DNA of 64,000 nucleotides, from positions 79,679,292-79,743,291 of the forward strand of contig OZ010796.1 of NCBI GenBank assembly GCA_963932465.1, written 5' to 3'. The DNA is from Maratus speciosus. Taxonomy: Eukaryota; Arthropoda; Arachnida; Araneae; Salticidae. Below, in pieces: positions 22,902-32,193 of this stretch. The stretch's first letter is position 1. Each line of letters begins with the position of its first letter. A program made the translations under genes and the position numbers. A model generated the notes under the pieces. That model saw only the letters and a program-made list of their open reading frames with translations. It was not told the origin of the DNA and did no database searches.

Positions 22902-24717
22902 TTTCTCTGTCTCTGCTATTCCTTCTTTACCTAATCTAATTGCTCCTATTGAAAGGGCCTTTAAGCATAGCGCTCTATCTTCTTCTCAAAAAGAGTCCAT
23001 CAGGCATCTCATTGCCAATACTGTTGATTTCAATTCTAATGTTTATAAGCCCAATCTTAAAATTCCAGTTAAACAATGTCTGAAAAATTTGCGTTCTGAT
23101 CCAAACTTAATCATTACTAAGGCTGACAAAGGTGGTCAGATTGTTCTTCTCGACAAATCTTCGTATTTGGAAAAATCCCATAAATTAATTAAAGATGGTC
23201 CTTATGTGGACATCCGCAAAGATCCTTCCACTAGTGAAATTAATTCTATTAAGTCTGCCGTCAAGTCTTCTTCCATTATTCCTGCTAACTTTAAGAAGTC
23301 TCTTATTCCATCTATTGCGCATTGTGCCAGGTTTTATGCTTTGCCTAAGGTCCATAAACCTGACATTCCTTTTAGACCTATTGTCTCTAGTATCGGTACA
23401 GCTTCTTATAAGCTTGCCAAATATTTAGTTTCTGTTTTTTCCCCACTTTTGAGCAGTAACTGTTTCACTGTTAAGAATTCTTTTGATTTTGTTAAAAAAC
23501 TCCATAATTTTAAGCCGCAGGGTCACATGATGGTTTCTTTTGATGTTAAATCATTATTTACAAACGTTCCGGTTGAGGGGGCTTTGGATTGCCTCAAGAA
23601 CAGGCTTTGTGAATTCCATTTCTCTTATTTTGAAATCGAGGAACTTATTCTTCTCACTCGCGCTTGCTTGTCACAAAATACTTTTGTTTTCAATGGTAAT
23701 TTCTTCCGCATGATTGATGGTTTGGCTACGGGTAATCCTCTTAGTCCAATTTTATGCGATATTTATATGCACTATTTTGAGGTCAAACTTTTTGAAATTT
23801 TAAAATTTCCGTTCTATGTTCGTTATGTTGATGATGTTTATGTCCTGGTTGAAATAAATTCGGATATTAATCATATTCTCTCTATTATGAATTCCATTAA
23901 TCCCTGCATTCAATTTACCTCTGAAATTGAGACCAATAACTGTCTTTCTTTCCTCGATGTCCTTGTTATTCGTTGTGATAATGGCTTTCAGACTACCGTC
24001 TTTCGTAAACCTTTTGCTGTCAGTCTTCCACCTCACAGGCATTCTTCTCATCCCCCTAACCAGAAATTCGCTGCTTTCAATACTTTTGTTTTTCGGGCTA
24101 CCAATGTTTGTTCCACTCCTCAGTTACTTAGTGCTGAACTTAATTACCTCAAAGCTATTGCTGTTGATCGTGGTTATTCCTCTAATATTATTGATTCTAT
24201 TTATAAGAAATTGACGAAATCCGTCCATTCTGAAAAGCATTCTAATTCCAACTCTACTACTTCAGTTGTGTTACCATTTTTTCCTAAAATCAGTCAGCAA
24301 GTTGCTAAAATCTTAAGAAGGTTTGATTTTAATGTTATTTTTTCTCCTGTTAATAAAATCACTTTTTCAAATCTCAAACACCCCATTGATCGCCTAGATA
24401 ACTGGGGTATTTACAAAATCTCTTGCCAATGTGGCCTTTCTTATATTGGCCAGACTAAACGTGCTCTTAGATTTCGTTTAAAAGAGCATGAAGGTTATGT
24501 TAAAAATCAGGAGCTCAAACGTTCTTCTATTGCTCAACATTCTTGGTCTTCTCAACATATGTTCGATTTTTCCTCAGCCACCATTATCCAAAAATGTTCT
24601 TCTTACCTTGATCTTGATTTTTGGGAAGCTTACCACATCATTAAAAATTCTCACTCTTTAGTCAATGATTTATCTAGTACTCCAGATTTTCCAAGTATTT
24701 GGAAAGCATTAATTTAA
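22801..24717 (+). CDS. Penelope-like element protein: reverse transcriptase plus GIY-YIG endonuclease
   Basis: An intact 638-codon frame. The first ~32 codons are antisense sequence of the minus copy, so genuine element coding starts at about NNFSVSAIPSL (22894). Conserved parts: IITKADKGGQIVLLDKSSYL (about 104-123), ALPKVHKP (180-187), RT motif A FDVKSLFTNVP (Asp248), motif B GLATGNPLSP (307-316), motif C YVDDVYV (catalytic Asp344/345) and SFLDVLV (383-389). The C-terminal endonuclease has GIY (536-538) and YIG (548-550) with Cys542 and Cys544 between them, His563 and His580 completing a CCHH set, and a candidate catalytic Glu609 in FWEAYHI. This cysteine placement is known for animal endonuclease-bearing Penelope elements. 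The enzyme would nick DNA and prime reverse transcription of its own RNA. Lacking the native N terminus, the copy is probably not autonomous. Confidence 0.92.
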   Translation: MSILLEEYKLQRIEMKLGITFLRLQSSRKCRNNNFSVSAIPSLPNLIAPIERAFKHSALSSSQKESIRHLIANTVDFNSNVYKPNLKIPVKQCLKNLRSDPNLIITKADKGGQIVLLDKSSYLEKSHKLIKDGPYVDIRKDPSTSEINSIKSAVKSSSIIPANFKKSLIPSIAHCARFYALPKVHKPDIPFRPIVSSIGTASYKLAKYLVSVFSPLLSSNCFTVKNSFDFVKKLHNFKPQGHMMVSFDVKSLFTNVPVEGALDCLKNRLCEFHFSYFEIEELILLTRACLSQNTFVFNGNFFRMIDGLATGNPLSPILCDIYMHYFEVKLFEILKFPFYVRYVDDVYVLVEINSDINHILSIMNSINPCIQFTSEIETNNCLSFLDVLVIRCDNGFQTTVFRKPFAVSLPPHRHSSHPPNQKFAAFNTFVFRATNVCSTPQLLSAELNYLKAIAVDRGYSSNIIDSIYKKLTKSVHSEKHSNSNSTTSVVLPFFPKISQQVAKILRRFDFNVIFSPVNKITFSNLKHPIDRLDNWGIYKISCQCGLSYIGQTKRALRFRLKEHEGYVKNQELKRSSIAQHSWSSQHMFDFSSATIIQKCSSYLDLDFWEAYHIIKNSHSLVNDLSSTPDFPSIWKALI

Positions 24718-24839
24718 TTTCCTCTTTTTTGGTTTCATTTTCTCTCCTTTTCCGGTAGATGTCGCTACTTGTCCACCCAGTCGTTTCCACTGCTTCTCTC
24801 TCATTTGTTGTTTCTGGCGCTTTCGCTACCTGCATAGGG

Positions 24840-24848
24840 TATATAAGG
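24840..24848 (+). promoter_or_regulatory. TATA-like box in the 3' region, plus copy
   Basis: TATATAAGG followed by CAGCGCGTCTCTG. In a complete tandem Penelope arrangement this promoter would drive the copy downstream. Here it points away from the element into the intron, toward the host exon at 29803. Confidence 0.45.
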
Positions 24849-24918
24849 CAGCGCGTCTCTGTCTATCATTTTGCTCAGCCTTGCTTTTTCTAGCACGCTG
24901 TTCCTTTTTTCCCTCTCT

Positions 24919-24965
24919 TGCACTGAAGAAGAATCTCGCTGTAGATTCGAAACAGCTGTTTGCTG
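24919..24965 (+). ncRNA. Hammerhead-ribozyme-like motif, plus copy
   Basis: Core CTGAAGA (24923-24929), then a perfect 5-bp helix II (GAATC 24931-24935 with GATTC 24944-24948, 8-nt loop), core GAAA (24949-24952), a minimal helix III (ACA/TGT) and helix I closed by GCA/TGC. The predicted cleavage site follows the T at about 24960. The tiny helix III is typical of the minimal hammerheads reported from Penelope-like retroelements. No activity can be shown from sequence. Confidence 0.6.
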
Positions 24966-25048
24966 CTTTTTCACGCATTATTTGTGCATTTTAAACGTTG
25001 GTTTTTCTGCTTTTTAATATTGTTGCACAAAGGCTTTATTTGCTATTT

Positions 25049-25062
25049 TAATAGTGTTGCAT
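25049..25062. repeat. Direct repeat flanking the Penelope dimer (right)
   Basis: TAATAGTGTTGCAT, identical to 20338-20351. It is separated from the element end by 32 bp that themselves begin with the near-copy TAATATTGTTGCA, so the duplication may have been copied twice or extended. Confidence 0.65.
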
Positions 25063-25717
25063 GTTTTCAGACATGTGAATTAGGGCGCCTTTCACTTTTG
25101 CAACTACATGGGGTGCGCACACATGAGGTTCATTTAAAGATTGACCAGGTCTACGTCTAAATCACAGGAGACTCAGAAGTAGAATAAAACGAAATAAATA
25201 AATAATAAAAAAGGAGAATTAAATATCTATAAAAAGTTAGTCTCTGGTAAATCTACAAAACATAATTAAGATGTCGAGAAAATGTAATACATTTTAGTTT
25301 AATTAAATTAGGAATTTTTTTTTTAAATATCTGCTCCTCAACTGAAATCTTTGGCGCCTTTATTACTTCGGCGCCTGTGTGCGCCGCACACTTTGCACAC
25401 TGGGTCGGCGCGCCCCTGTTCCTACCATAAGTATGTTCCTGTAAATGAAACATTATACGATGTTATCATGCATCTGCCTCAAGTAATTTTCAGAAAGTAA
25501 AGGTATCCAAAGCCCTTTCAAAATTTATACTGCTGAAAAATGACATTTTTGTCCAAGTAAGCTAGGAATTATTAATGAAGTGAGACTTGCACATGGTGAT
25601 TTCAAAGTTTATTTCTATGAGCCAGCAGGGCCAACATCTTCAATCAAGTTATATAGAGATGACAAGACTTGGTTCCTACAAATAAAATTTTGAGAAATAT
25701 CAAAATTGTGTTTTTAA

Positions 25718-25936
25718 CCCCTTAACGGTCGCATTAAATTACGGTTTAAAAATTCATATTGCTTATTGGCACCACTTTTTTGAAAAAGAAATCGTCACCT
25801 TGTTTAATGGCAGGTAAAATTTTACCATAATAAAGTCAATTACACTATTCTATAAAACTGGTGTGAATCAAACAAATCTGAATAAACTGAAAAAAAGGTA
25901 CAGCCCGTGAATATGACGGGAGTGAGAATTAAGAGG
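25718..25936. mobile_element. piggyBac-like MITE with TTAA duplication and empty-site support
   Basis: Begins CCCCTTAACGGTCGC and ends AATTAAGAGG, flanked by TTAA at 25714-25717 and 25937-25940. The partner repeat has uninterrupted TTTTTAAACCAACAAG at the corresponding place, so a single TTAA was duplicated on insertion. TTAA targets with CC(C/T)..GG termini are the hallmark of piggyBac. About 219 bp, non-coding. Confidence 0.8.
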
Positions 25937-26323
25937 TTAAACCAACAAGTAAGAATGTGTTTTGACACGTTTGATCACGTCTCAACAAGTATGACAACAT
26001 TAACAGCTTTTCTCTTTCCCTATTCTGTTTTTGTCTCAGGTCTTGTATAAAAATATTTTTTTTTCTTTATGTAAAAGTGCTGAGGTTTCTTTTAGTTACT
26101 AAAATTACTTACAACAAAAATTACTTAAACTATACAAAATGTATGGCCTTAGGTATAATTATTTTTTTAATCATTTGCTAAGCTTTGCAAAAAGCTTTAT
26201 TTTCTGTTACTAATATTTAAAGATGATCAAAAAAATAAATTTAAATGACACTCTGAGATAAATACTTATCTGTGACTACAACAAAACAATAGCCTGGCAG
26301 TATTGTTTTGACATGTTGTCCTT

Positions 26324-26564
26324 CACTGTAAAAAAAAAACGGACTAAAAAACGGAAATACTACTGGCAATCTAGACGCCAGTACTATTTCCGTTTTTTTA
26401 CGGAATTTTTACCCATAAATTACAGAAAAGTTTCCGTTTTTAATCAGAAAAACGGAAAATTTTCTGTAATTTATGGGTAAAAATTCCGTAAAAAAAACGG
26501 AAATAGTACTGGCGTCTAGATTGCCAGTAGTATTTCCGTTTTTTAGTCCGTTTTTTTTACAGTG
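26324..26564. mobile_element. Near-perfect palindromic MITE, CACTGTAAA..TTTACAGTG
   Basis: A 241-bp element whose two halves are almost exact reverse complements around a ~10-bp centre near 26444; GCCAGTA(C/G)TATTTCCGTTTT occurs on both sides. Flanked by TT on each side (26322-26323, 26565-26566). The partner repeat has single-copy CCCTTGCC at this spot, so a 2-bp duplication is supported. CACTG..CAGTG ends with a 2-3-bp duplication suggest the CACTA/EnSpm group. A diverged relative lies at 42268-42524. Confidence 0.8.
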
Positions 26565-27210
26565 TTGCCATATCTCAGCTTGTAGTCAAATCTCCATCCT
26601 GAAATTTCTTGTGCATTACACCATCATACAATACTGTCAGAAACCAGACCTTCATATTTTTATCTCGTGCTCCATCAGAGATATCAAAGCCTCAAAAGTG
26701 CCATTTTTGACATTTTTGAAAAATTTGGGATTTTTTTTAGAGAAGAGAAGGCAAGTCCCAGATTTTGAACTTGGCGCGTGAGTACAAGTTCTTTCGGTCT
26801 ACTTGTAAAAAAAATTATGTCATGTTCACAGTTTTCCTTGTTAGAAAAATTTTGGAAAAAAACAGAATCTTTATGCTTAAATTTCACCATTAAGGATTTA
26901 TTTTCGGATGCTACTCTATTACCAGATTTTTAGCCCAATGTATTCTGTACAAATTGCTTTAATCCGCACTTGAATTGGAGAAATAGACGATGAATTATTT
27001 ACAATTTCGTAAACCCTTCATGTGAAAAAATTGCTGCAGACGGCGAAACAAAGATGGCCGCCATGCACAAACAAAACTTAATAAAATTAAAATAATAGTC
27101 ATTTTGAACTTCCATCATGTTAGGGTTGTTCCAAAAAAATGTCAGATATTTTAAAAACGGTCGAGTAACGAATAAAAGATTTTCTGGACCATTTGAAATG
27201 GATTGACCCC

Positions 27211-27637
27211 TTAAGGCAGTTCTCAATTGCTTTGCTCAACGACCGCAAAACGTTTTGACATATTTACTAATTCATTTTTTAACGGAAAGATATAAAATTG
27301 GAAAATGTGACTAGGGAAGCGATTTGGAATGGAACTGTGTTTTCCATTTTTCGATCAATCAATTACCTATTGAGTTATAGGCGATTTTGATCACGTGACA
27401 CGGCATTTTTATCCCCTTATTGACTGTATTTTCTTCTTTCGTTCGGAAGTTCAGTTCAAAATGCCAACTTTGACAGAATTTTCTGAAAGATCTATTGCGT
27501 TTACAAGAAAATGGAAAAAACAGTTCGATGACATAGTTTCTGAATAACAACACCTTCTAATTTCATGCGTTTCCGACCAAAAATGAATTCAAACTTATGT
27601 CAGAAAGCTGACCGTTTGGATTTGAGAACAGCCTTAA
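27211..27637. mobile_element. MITE, TTAAGGCTGTTC family, copy 3
   Basis: TTAAGGCAGTTCTCAATTGC at the left and TTTGAGAACAGCCTTAA at the right, with the conserved CACGTGAC and GATCTATTGCGTTT blocks inside. Same orientation as the copy at 10094. No convincing target duplication. Confidence 0.8.
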
Positions 27638-27725
27638 CATGTACGATCCATTTTCTCACTTCGCGCACATTAATGAAGAACCTGAATCGCTATCGTCACA
27701 TTAACTGGGCAGACATTGACTAGAG

Positions 27726-28741
27726 CAGGGACGGCGAACCTTTTCACATCCACGGCCAAATTTTTCCAAAATGTATTTTACGTGATCACGACGTGCCAAC
27801 AATAGAACATTTCAATGGAACAAATAATAATGAATCAAAATTACTTAAAATTTTGTTTTTAGCATTAAAAAAGTTTGCGTAATAATTGAGGTTATACTTT
27901 AGAAATTTATTTTTAAAATATTATTTCTGTTGCCTCATCTTAAATGCCAAATAATTTGTATCAGTTTCGTATTTAGTTATTTTTAAGAGAATGCAAGTTG
28001 AATTGGACTCATTTGAAAATATGTTTTTACTTGAAATTTTCATATTATTTATTTCCGAGAAGAATGTCTCGCAGAAAAAAAATGTCGAAATAGCAAGCGC
28101 CAGAATCTACAGCTTTTAGTGCGTCTGGAATTGAATTCCAAGTTGTTATGATTTTGCTATCGGCATTTTTGCTTATAATGCGTTTTAATCTTTCTTTTTC
28201 CGTAATCTCCTAATTTTCTGTTGCCCCACCAGTGGCCGATAGGTTCTGCTCTCGAAGCTGGTAGACGGGAGGTCCTGTATTCGAGCCCAATCGCGCCCGT
28301 CGGCCTAATCGTTCGGAGTTCTCCGTGGTTTTCTTAAAACCTTGAATTTCCTTTTGTTAATACGGGTTAGGTTCCCTTAGAAAGATCCCCCCACGGAGGG
28401 CACTCCCCCCCTCCCCGTTGGGCCTATATCCCTCATGTTGATAATTGGCCGTCATAAACACAACCAACCAACCTAATTTTATGTTATTCTTAAAATTTTG
28501 TGAGGCAATATTGAGCTAGTTTGGGATACATTAAGTTAAATTTCAGTTTCTTATTCAATTTGTATGACAATGCAACCAACCGAACTAATCGAATTCACGT
28601 AAACAGAGATAAGATCTAGATTAATTAATTTATTTTGTGAAATTCTACTATATTTTGATGTATAATCTGAAACTATGCCGTGCCAAAAATAATCTGCAGC
28701 GTGCCACTTATGGCATGTGTGCCATAGGTTCACCATCCTTG
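27726..28741. mobile_element. hAT-like non-autonomous element with 8-bp target duplication
   Basis: Left end CAGGGACGGCGAACCTTTTC and right end GGTTCACCATCCTTG are imperfect inverted repeats. The perfect 8-bp direct repeat GACTAGAG flanks it at 27718-27725 and 28742-28749, as expected of hAT. The interior has no transposase frame. A younger SINE is inserted at 28223-28471. Confidence 0.88.
28223..28471 (+). mobile_element. tRNA-derived SINE, copy 2
   Basis: Starts with the tRNA-like head CCAGTGGCCGATAGGTTCTG (A box) and B box TATTCGAGCCC, and ends CAACCAACCAA. Flanked by a 14-bp duplication with one mismatch, CCTAATTTT(C/A)TGTT at 28209-28222 and 28472-28485. Inserted into the hAT-like element, so younger than it. 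Confidence 0.85.
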
Positions 28742-28749
28742 GACTAGAG

Positions 28750-29283
28750 TCTTCTGAAAAGTATCCGTAAAAATAGAGAATTATAAAATTAAATTTTATA
28801 ATGATGCTAAATATTCTATTTTAGAATATCAGTGTTTCAGATCTTTTTTGTTCTAATTATTTTCTGTATATTTCTACTATATACATAATTACTCTCTGTT
28901 TTTACCCACCATTATTCAACTCATTGTAGTATTGAGCTAGATAGTATCATAGTATTGAGCTACTCTGACATTGGTCTACTGCTGTGATGGCAATCAAAAA
29001 TATTTATCAAAACTTTTCTTAAAGCAAATGTTCTCTAAAATTAAATACGTTTTCAAACAAGAGAATCTTGAATAGCATTTTCAAAAAGTTTAAAACTCTA
29101 TTGATGATGAAAAAAAAAGTAAATATAAAACACAGACGAATGTTTAAAATAACCAATGATTCATTGAATTTTACGTCATATAAAAAAAATGTAGCTTTGG
29201 AATAATCGCAGCCACGTTACTCTAACGTATAATAGAAAAACAAATGAAAATTTTCTTGATGATTTATGCGTAATGATTAATTT
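28750..29283. other. Intronic sequence, nothing recognised
   Basis: AT-rich, with a local duplication of GTATTGAGCTA around 28928-28963. No open frame worth reporting. Confidence 0.45.
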
Positions 29284-29703
29284 ATATGAGAACCATAGTA
29301 GACCAAGTCCATTTTGAAAAAAAAAATGAGAAAGTCCATATGGGAGGTGCATAAAATCTGTTTTATTCACTCCCACAGTGAACCAAGTGTGTTTTCACGT
29401 ACTTTGTCATATATCAGGGTTCGTACGCATCAAGGGATTTAGTGGATTTTAGGTGTTTTAGTACCAGAAATTTTTTAAAGTACTGGTAGCTATATTTGGA
29501 GATAGATTTTTATTTCATTAAATAAGGCAAATATTACTTTACAAAATTTCTGGTAAAAGGTCCTTGAAGCGTACGAACCCTGTATATATCATCTGTTTAC
29601 AGACTTGGTTTACTGTGGGCTTGGATAAAACAGATTTTATGCACCTTTTAAATAGACTACCTCATTTTTTTCAAAATGGGCTCGGTCTACTATGGTTGTG
29701 AGC
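29284..29703. mobile_element. Fold-back element interrupted by a MITE
   Basis: Arms 29284-29388 and 29602-29703 are inverted copies, sharing ACCATAGTAGACCAAGTCCA and GCATAAAATCTGTTTTAT. The loop is occupied by the MITE at 29415-29582. The right end is about 100 bp from the host exon at 29803. Confidence 0.75.
29415..29582. mobile_element. MITE with CAGGGTTCGTACGC termini
   Basis: Left CAGGGTTCGTACGC and right GCGTACGAACCCTG form perfect 14-bp inverted ends. 168 bp. Flanking TATAT-rich sequence makes the target duplication ambiguous. The termini resemble hAT-type ends. Confidence 0.8.
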
Positions 29704-29802
29704 CCCTCATATATAAATAAAATAAAGATATATTTATGTAATTTTGATTAATTTTGATTTCAAAAATGATTTTTTTTTTGTTGTTGTTGTTTTGTTTTTT
29801 AG

Positions 29803-29859
29803 ATTAACAGACAGAACGTGCCAGTCCAGAACAAAGAAACGAGTACGGAAGACTTCCAC
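29803..29859 (+). CDS. Internal coding exon of the host gene (exon B)
   Basis: A long pyrimidine/GT tract and TTTTTTAG acceptor precede it, and a consensus GTAAGT donor follows. The 57 nt encode INRQNVPVQNKETSTEDFH in a frame that continues exon A (8297-8377) with no split codon on either side. Polar and Gln/Thr/Asn-rich, it is probably disordered. MITEs lie within 60 bp on the right and 100 bp on the left. Confidence 0.65.
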
Positions 29860-29910
29860 GTAAGTAAAAATTAACTAAACAAAATATTTGCTGCCATTCT
29901 AAATACCATT

Positions 29911-30135
29911 AAGGCTGTTCTCAAATTCAAACGAGCTACTTTCTGACACACATTTTAATTCATTTGCCTTATTTGTTTAAATCGATAAGTAATTTATTTA
30001 TCAAAAAATAGAATTTCGATACCAAATCACTTCAATTTTCAGGACTCGCAACTTTATGCCTTTACTTTTAAAAATGCGTCCGAAAATGTGTCTGAATGTT
30101 TCGCATTCTTGAGCAAGGGATTTGAGAACTGCCTT
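29911..30135. mobile_element. Short MITE of the AAGGCTGTTCTC family, 9-bp duplication
   Basis: Left AAGGCTGTTCTCAAATTC and right GGATTTGAGAACTGCCTT, 225 bp. The perfect 9-bp direct repeat AATACCATT occurs at 29902-29910 and 30136-30144. This is the only copy in the window with a clear duplication and it suggests a 9-bp (MULE-like) rather than a TTAA target. Confidence 0.8.
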
Positions 30136-30173
30136 AATACCATTCATTCTAAATAGTAGTGTGCTTTACGCAC

Positions 30174-30610
30174 TTAAGGCTGTTAGTCACTCAGCTTCCG
30201 AATTCCCCTTAGTAATGTTAATTCTATGGACGTTTGATGCTTTTGTATATTTAAAATATATCCACAGAAAATTAATATTTTAACTTCTTTTTTCTGCGTA
30301 CTCTTTTTAAAGGATGTCTCTTTTTTCCTTAGTTCTCAAAATATTTCTAAAATATATACTTACTTTTATGTAAAGTATTAAATTCTTACTCGCAATTCGT
30401 CAGCTTTTAACACATAAAATATTAAATTAAGCATAGATTTTAGAAATATTTTGGGAACTAAGAAAAAAAAAAGTCTTTTAAGAAGAATACAAAAAAAAAA
30501 AAAAGCTCTAATTTCCTGAGAAGATATTTTAAATATAACGAATGTATTCTACGCCCATAGACGTAGCATTAGTGAAGGTAATTGGGAAGCTGTGGGACTA
30601 GCAGCCTTAA
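30174..30610. mobile_element. MITE with TTAAGGCTGTTAGTC termini
   Basis: Left TTAAGGCTGTTAGTCACTC and right GGGACTAGCAGCCTTAA, with matching subterminal CAGCTTCC.AATT / AATTGGGAAGCTG. The interior is a long imperfect hairpin (AATATTTCTAAAATATA region versus AGATTTTAGAAATATTTTGG). It shares outer bases with the AAGGCTGTTCTC family but has a different body. Confidence 0.75.
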
Positions 30611-30732
30611 CGCAATATTTAACCTACTCCTTGCCGCAATAACATGTTATTAAAATTTTCCCTTCAAAGTAATGTTAAGATAAAAAGCTACAAAGAAAAA
30701 AATACCTTTATTAGCATATACATAGGTGTGTG

Positions 30733-30761
30733 TGGGGGGGGGGTGGGGTGGGGGAGGGAGG
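30733..30761 (+). repeat. G-run cluster, possible G-quadruplex
   Basis: Multiple runs of three or more G interrupted by single T or A, enough for a canonical four-run quadruplex on the plus strand. A C-run of at least ten lies nearby at about 30880. Confidence 0.6.
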
Positions 30762-30929
30762 TCGTGAAGAAAAAATCAAAAAAACTTTTTGAAAATGAAA
30801 AAGTTTCAATTTTGGAAATGTTTAGATTTGCTTTGAAAAAGTTTGTATTTTAACAAATTTGGGTATCTCCCTCCTATTGCCCCCCCCCCCCTTAATGAGA
30901 ATCCTTTCTGTGTCTATCTTTATTTATTT

Positions 30930-31373
30930 AAGGCTGTTCTCAAATCCAAAGGGGCAACATTATGACATAAGTTTTAGTTCATTTTTATTCGGAAACGCTT
31001 GAAACTGGCAGGTGTTGTTATTCAGAAACTATGTCATCGAAACACGTTTTCCGTTTGTTTGTTTTTGTGAACGCAATAGATCCTTCAGAAAATACTGTCA
31101 AAGTGAGCGTTTTGAACCGAAAACCGAATTTCCGAACGAAAGTTGAAAAACCTGGCAGAGAAGTGGGAAAATCGTCTTGCCACGTGATCAAAATCGTTTG
31201 TAACTCAATAGTTAATTCATTTTTCAAAAAAATGGAAAAACCATTTCAATTCTAAATCGCTTCCAGAGTCATTGTCAATTGTATACCTTTAGGTTTAAAA
31301 ATGAATGCGCCATTGTATCAGAAAGTTTCGTGTTTGTTGAGCAGTGAACTTGAGAAGAGCCTTTTAAGAACTA
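30930..31373. mobile_element. MITE, AAGGCTGTTCTC family, copy 4
   Basis: AAGGCTGTTCTCAAATCCAA at left and TTGAGAAGAGCCTT at right; contains AATAGATCCTTCAGAAAATA and CCACGTGATCAAAATCG. Overlapping open frames on both strands (31018-31255) are chance. Confidence 0.78.
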
Positions 31374-32185
31374 TGGAACGATATGAATTAACGCACAATC
31401 AATAGTAATTGAAGAGCTAAGTAGAAGAACATGTTAAGTAACAAAAATTACATTTCAAGAAATTTGAGGTGAAAGATTTTGCTGTAAATTTTAATGATTT
31501 ATTTTCTGTTTGATACCATGTGTTTAAAATATTAACAGGTATAGTACTAAACTCTCTCAGAAAAACTTATTCATATTTAATTTTCAAATATTCAAAATTA
31601 TTAATATTATTGACATTATTAAATATTAATGAATAATCTCTTAAATCTTCAAGACTAAATAGAATCTTAGTATTTTAGCTTCACCCTGTGATAGGATACC
31701 TCATAACGCTTCCATCCAAAAGATTAAAAATTTTTTTAGAAAATGTAGCATAACGTGTTCATCCACTCAGCTCTTCAATTATCGAAATATTATATGCAAT
31801 CAAAAATTTATATTAACCCAGCAAAAGAAACAGCAGAAGAAAAAATAACAGATAACGAAGATAACAGCAAAAGAAAAATATGACTTGCTTGCATGCGTTC
31901 TTTGTATTATGGAATAAAAGTGCATTTGAAATTTGAATTTTAACTCACCGGTTTACTTTCTATCGCGACCGCGTCACACTTTACACAGCAACGCGTGAAA
32001 GTAATGAAACCTGTACATTTTTGATATAGGGCCATTTTCTTCGGCAGACTTTTAAACTTTTTTGACAGTGACAGTGATAGCATTTTCGTCATATTTGAAA
32101 AAGAAAATAGAATTGTAAAATATATACCCTACATTATCCTGTGGGAGGATATCTGTGTTTCACCATAATTTTTTTTTTTACCGAA
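31374..32185. other. Intronic sequence, nothing recognised
   Basis: AT-rich with no extended frame. I see no repeat ends. Confidence 0.45.
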
Positions 32186-32193
32186 ATTCTATG

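Larger units (their letters stand above)
22896..25016 (+). mobile_element. Penelope-like retroelement, plus-strand copy
   Basis: 5'-truncated copy facing away from its partner, with the junction at about 22895. It ends CTGCTTTTTAA at about 25016. Its frame is intact, unlike that of the minus copy, with single-residue differences such as GLATGN versus GLAMGN and SINPC versus SIDPC. Following it are 32 bp (25017-25048) before the perfect 14-bp direct repeat. Confidence 0.9.
25345..27210. repeat. Right copy of the >1-kb dispersed inverted repeat
   Basis: Inverted partner of 11851-12995, ending ATGGATTGACCCC at 27210. It has about 300 bp (25425-25710) with no counterpart in the left copy, and two younger insertions at 25718-25936 and 26324-26564. 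It is immediately abutted on the right by a TTAAGG-type MITE. Confidence 0.75.

Noticed and set aside
21237..24214. Several 77-95-residue frames overlapping the Penelope copies
   Set aside because: Shadow frames or antisense of the reverse transcriptase/endonuclease gene, appearing twice because the copies are inverted.
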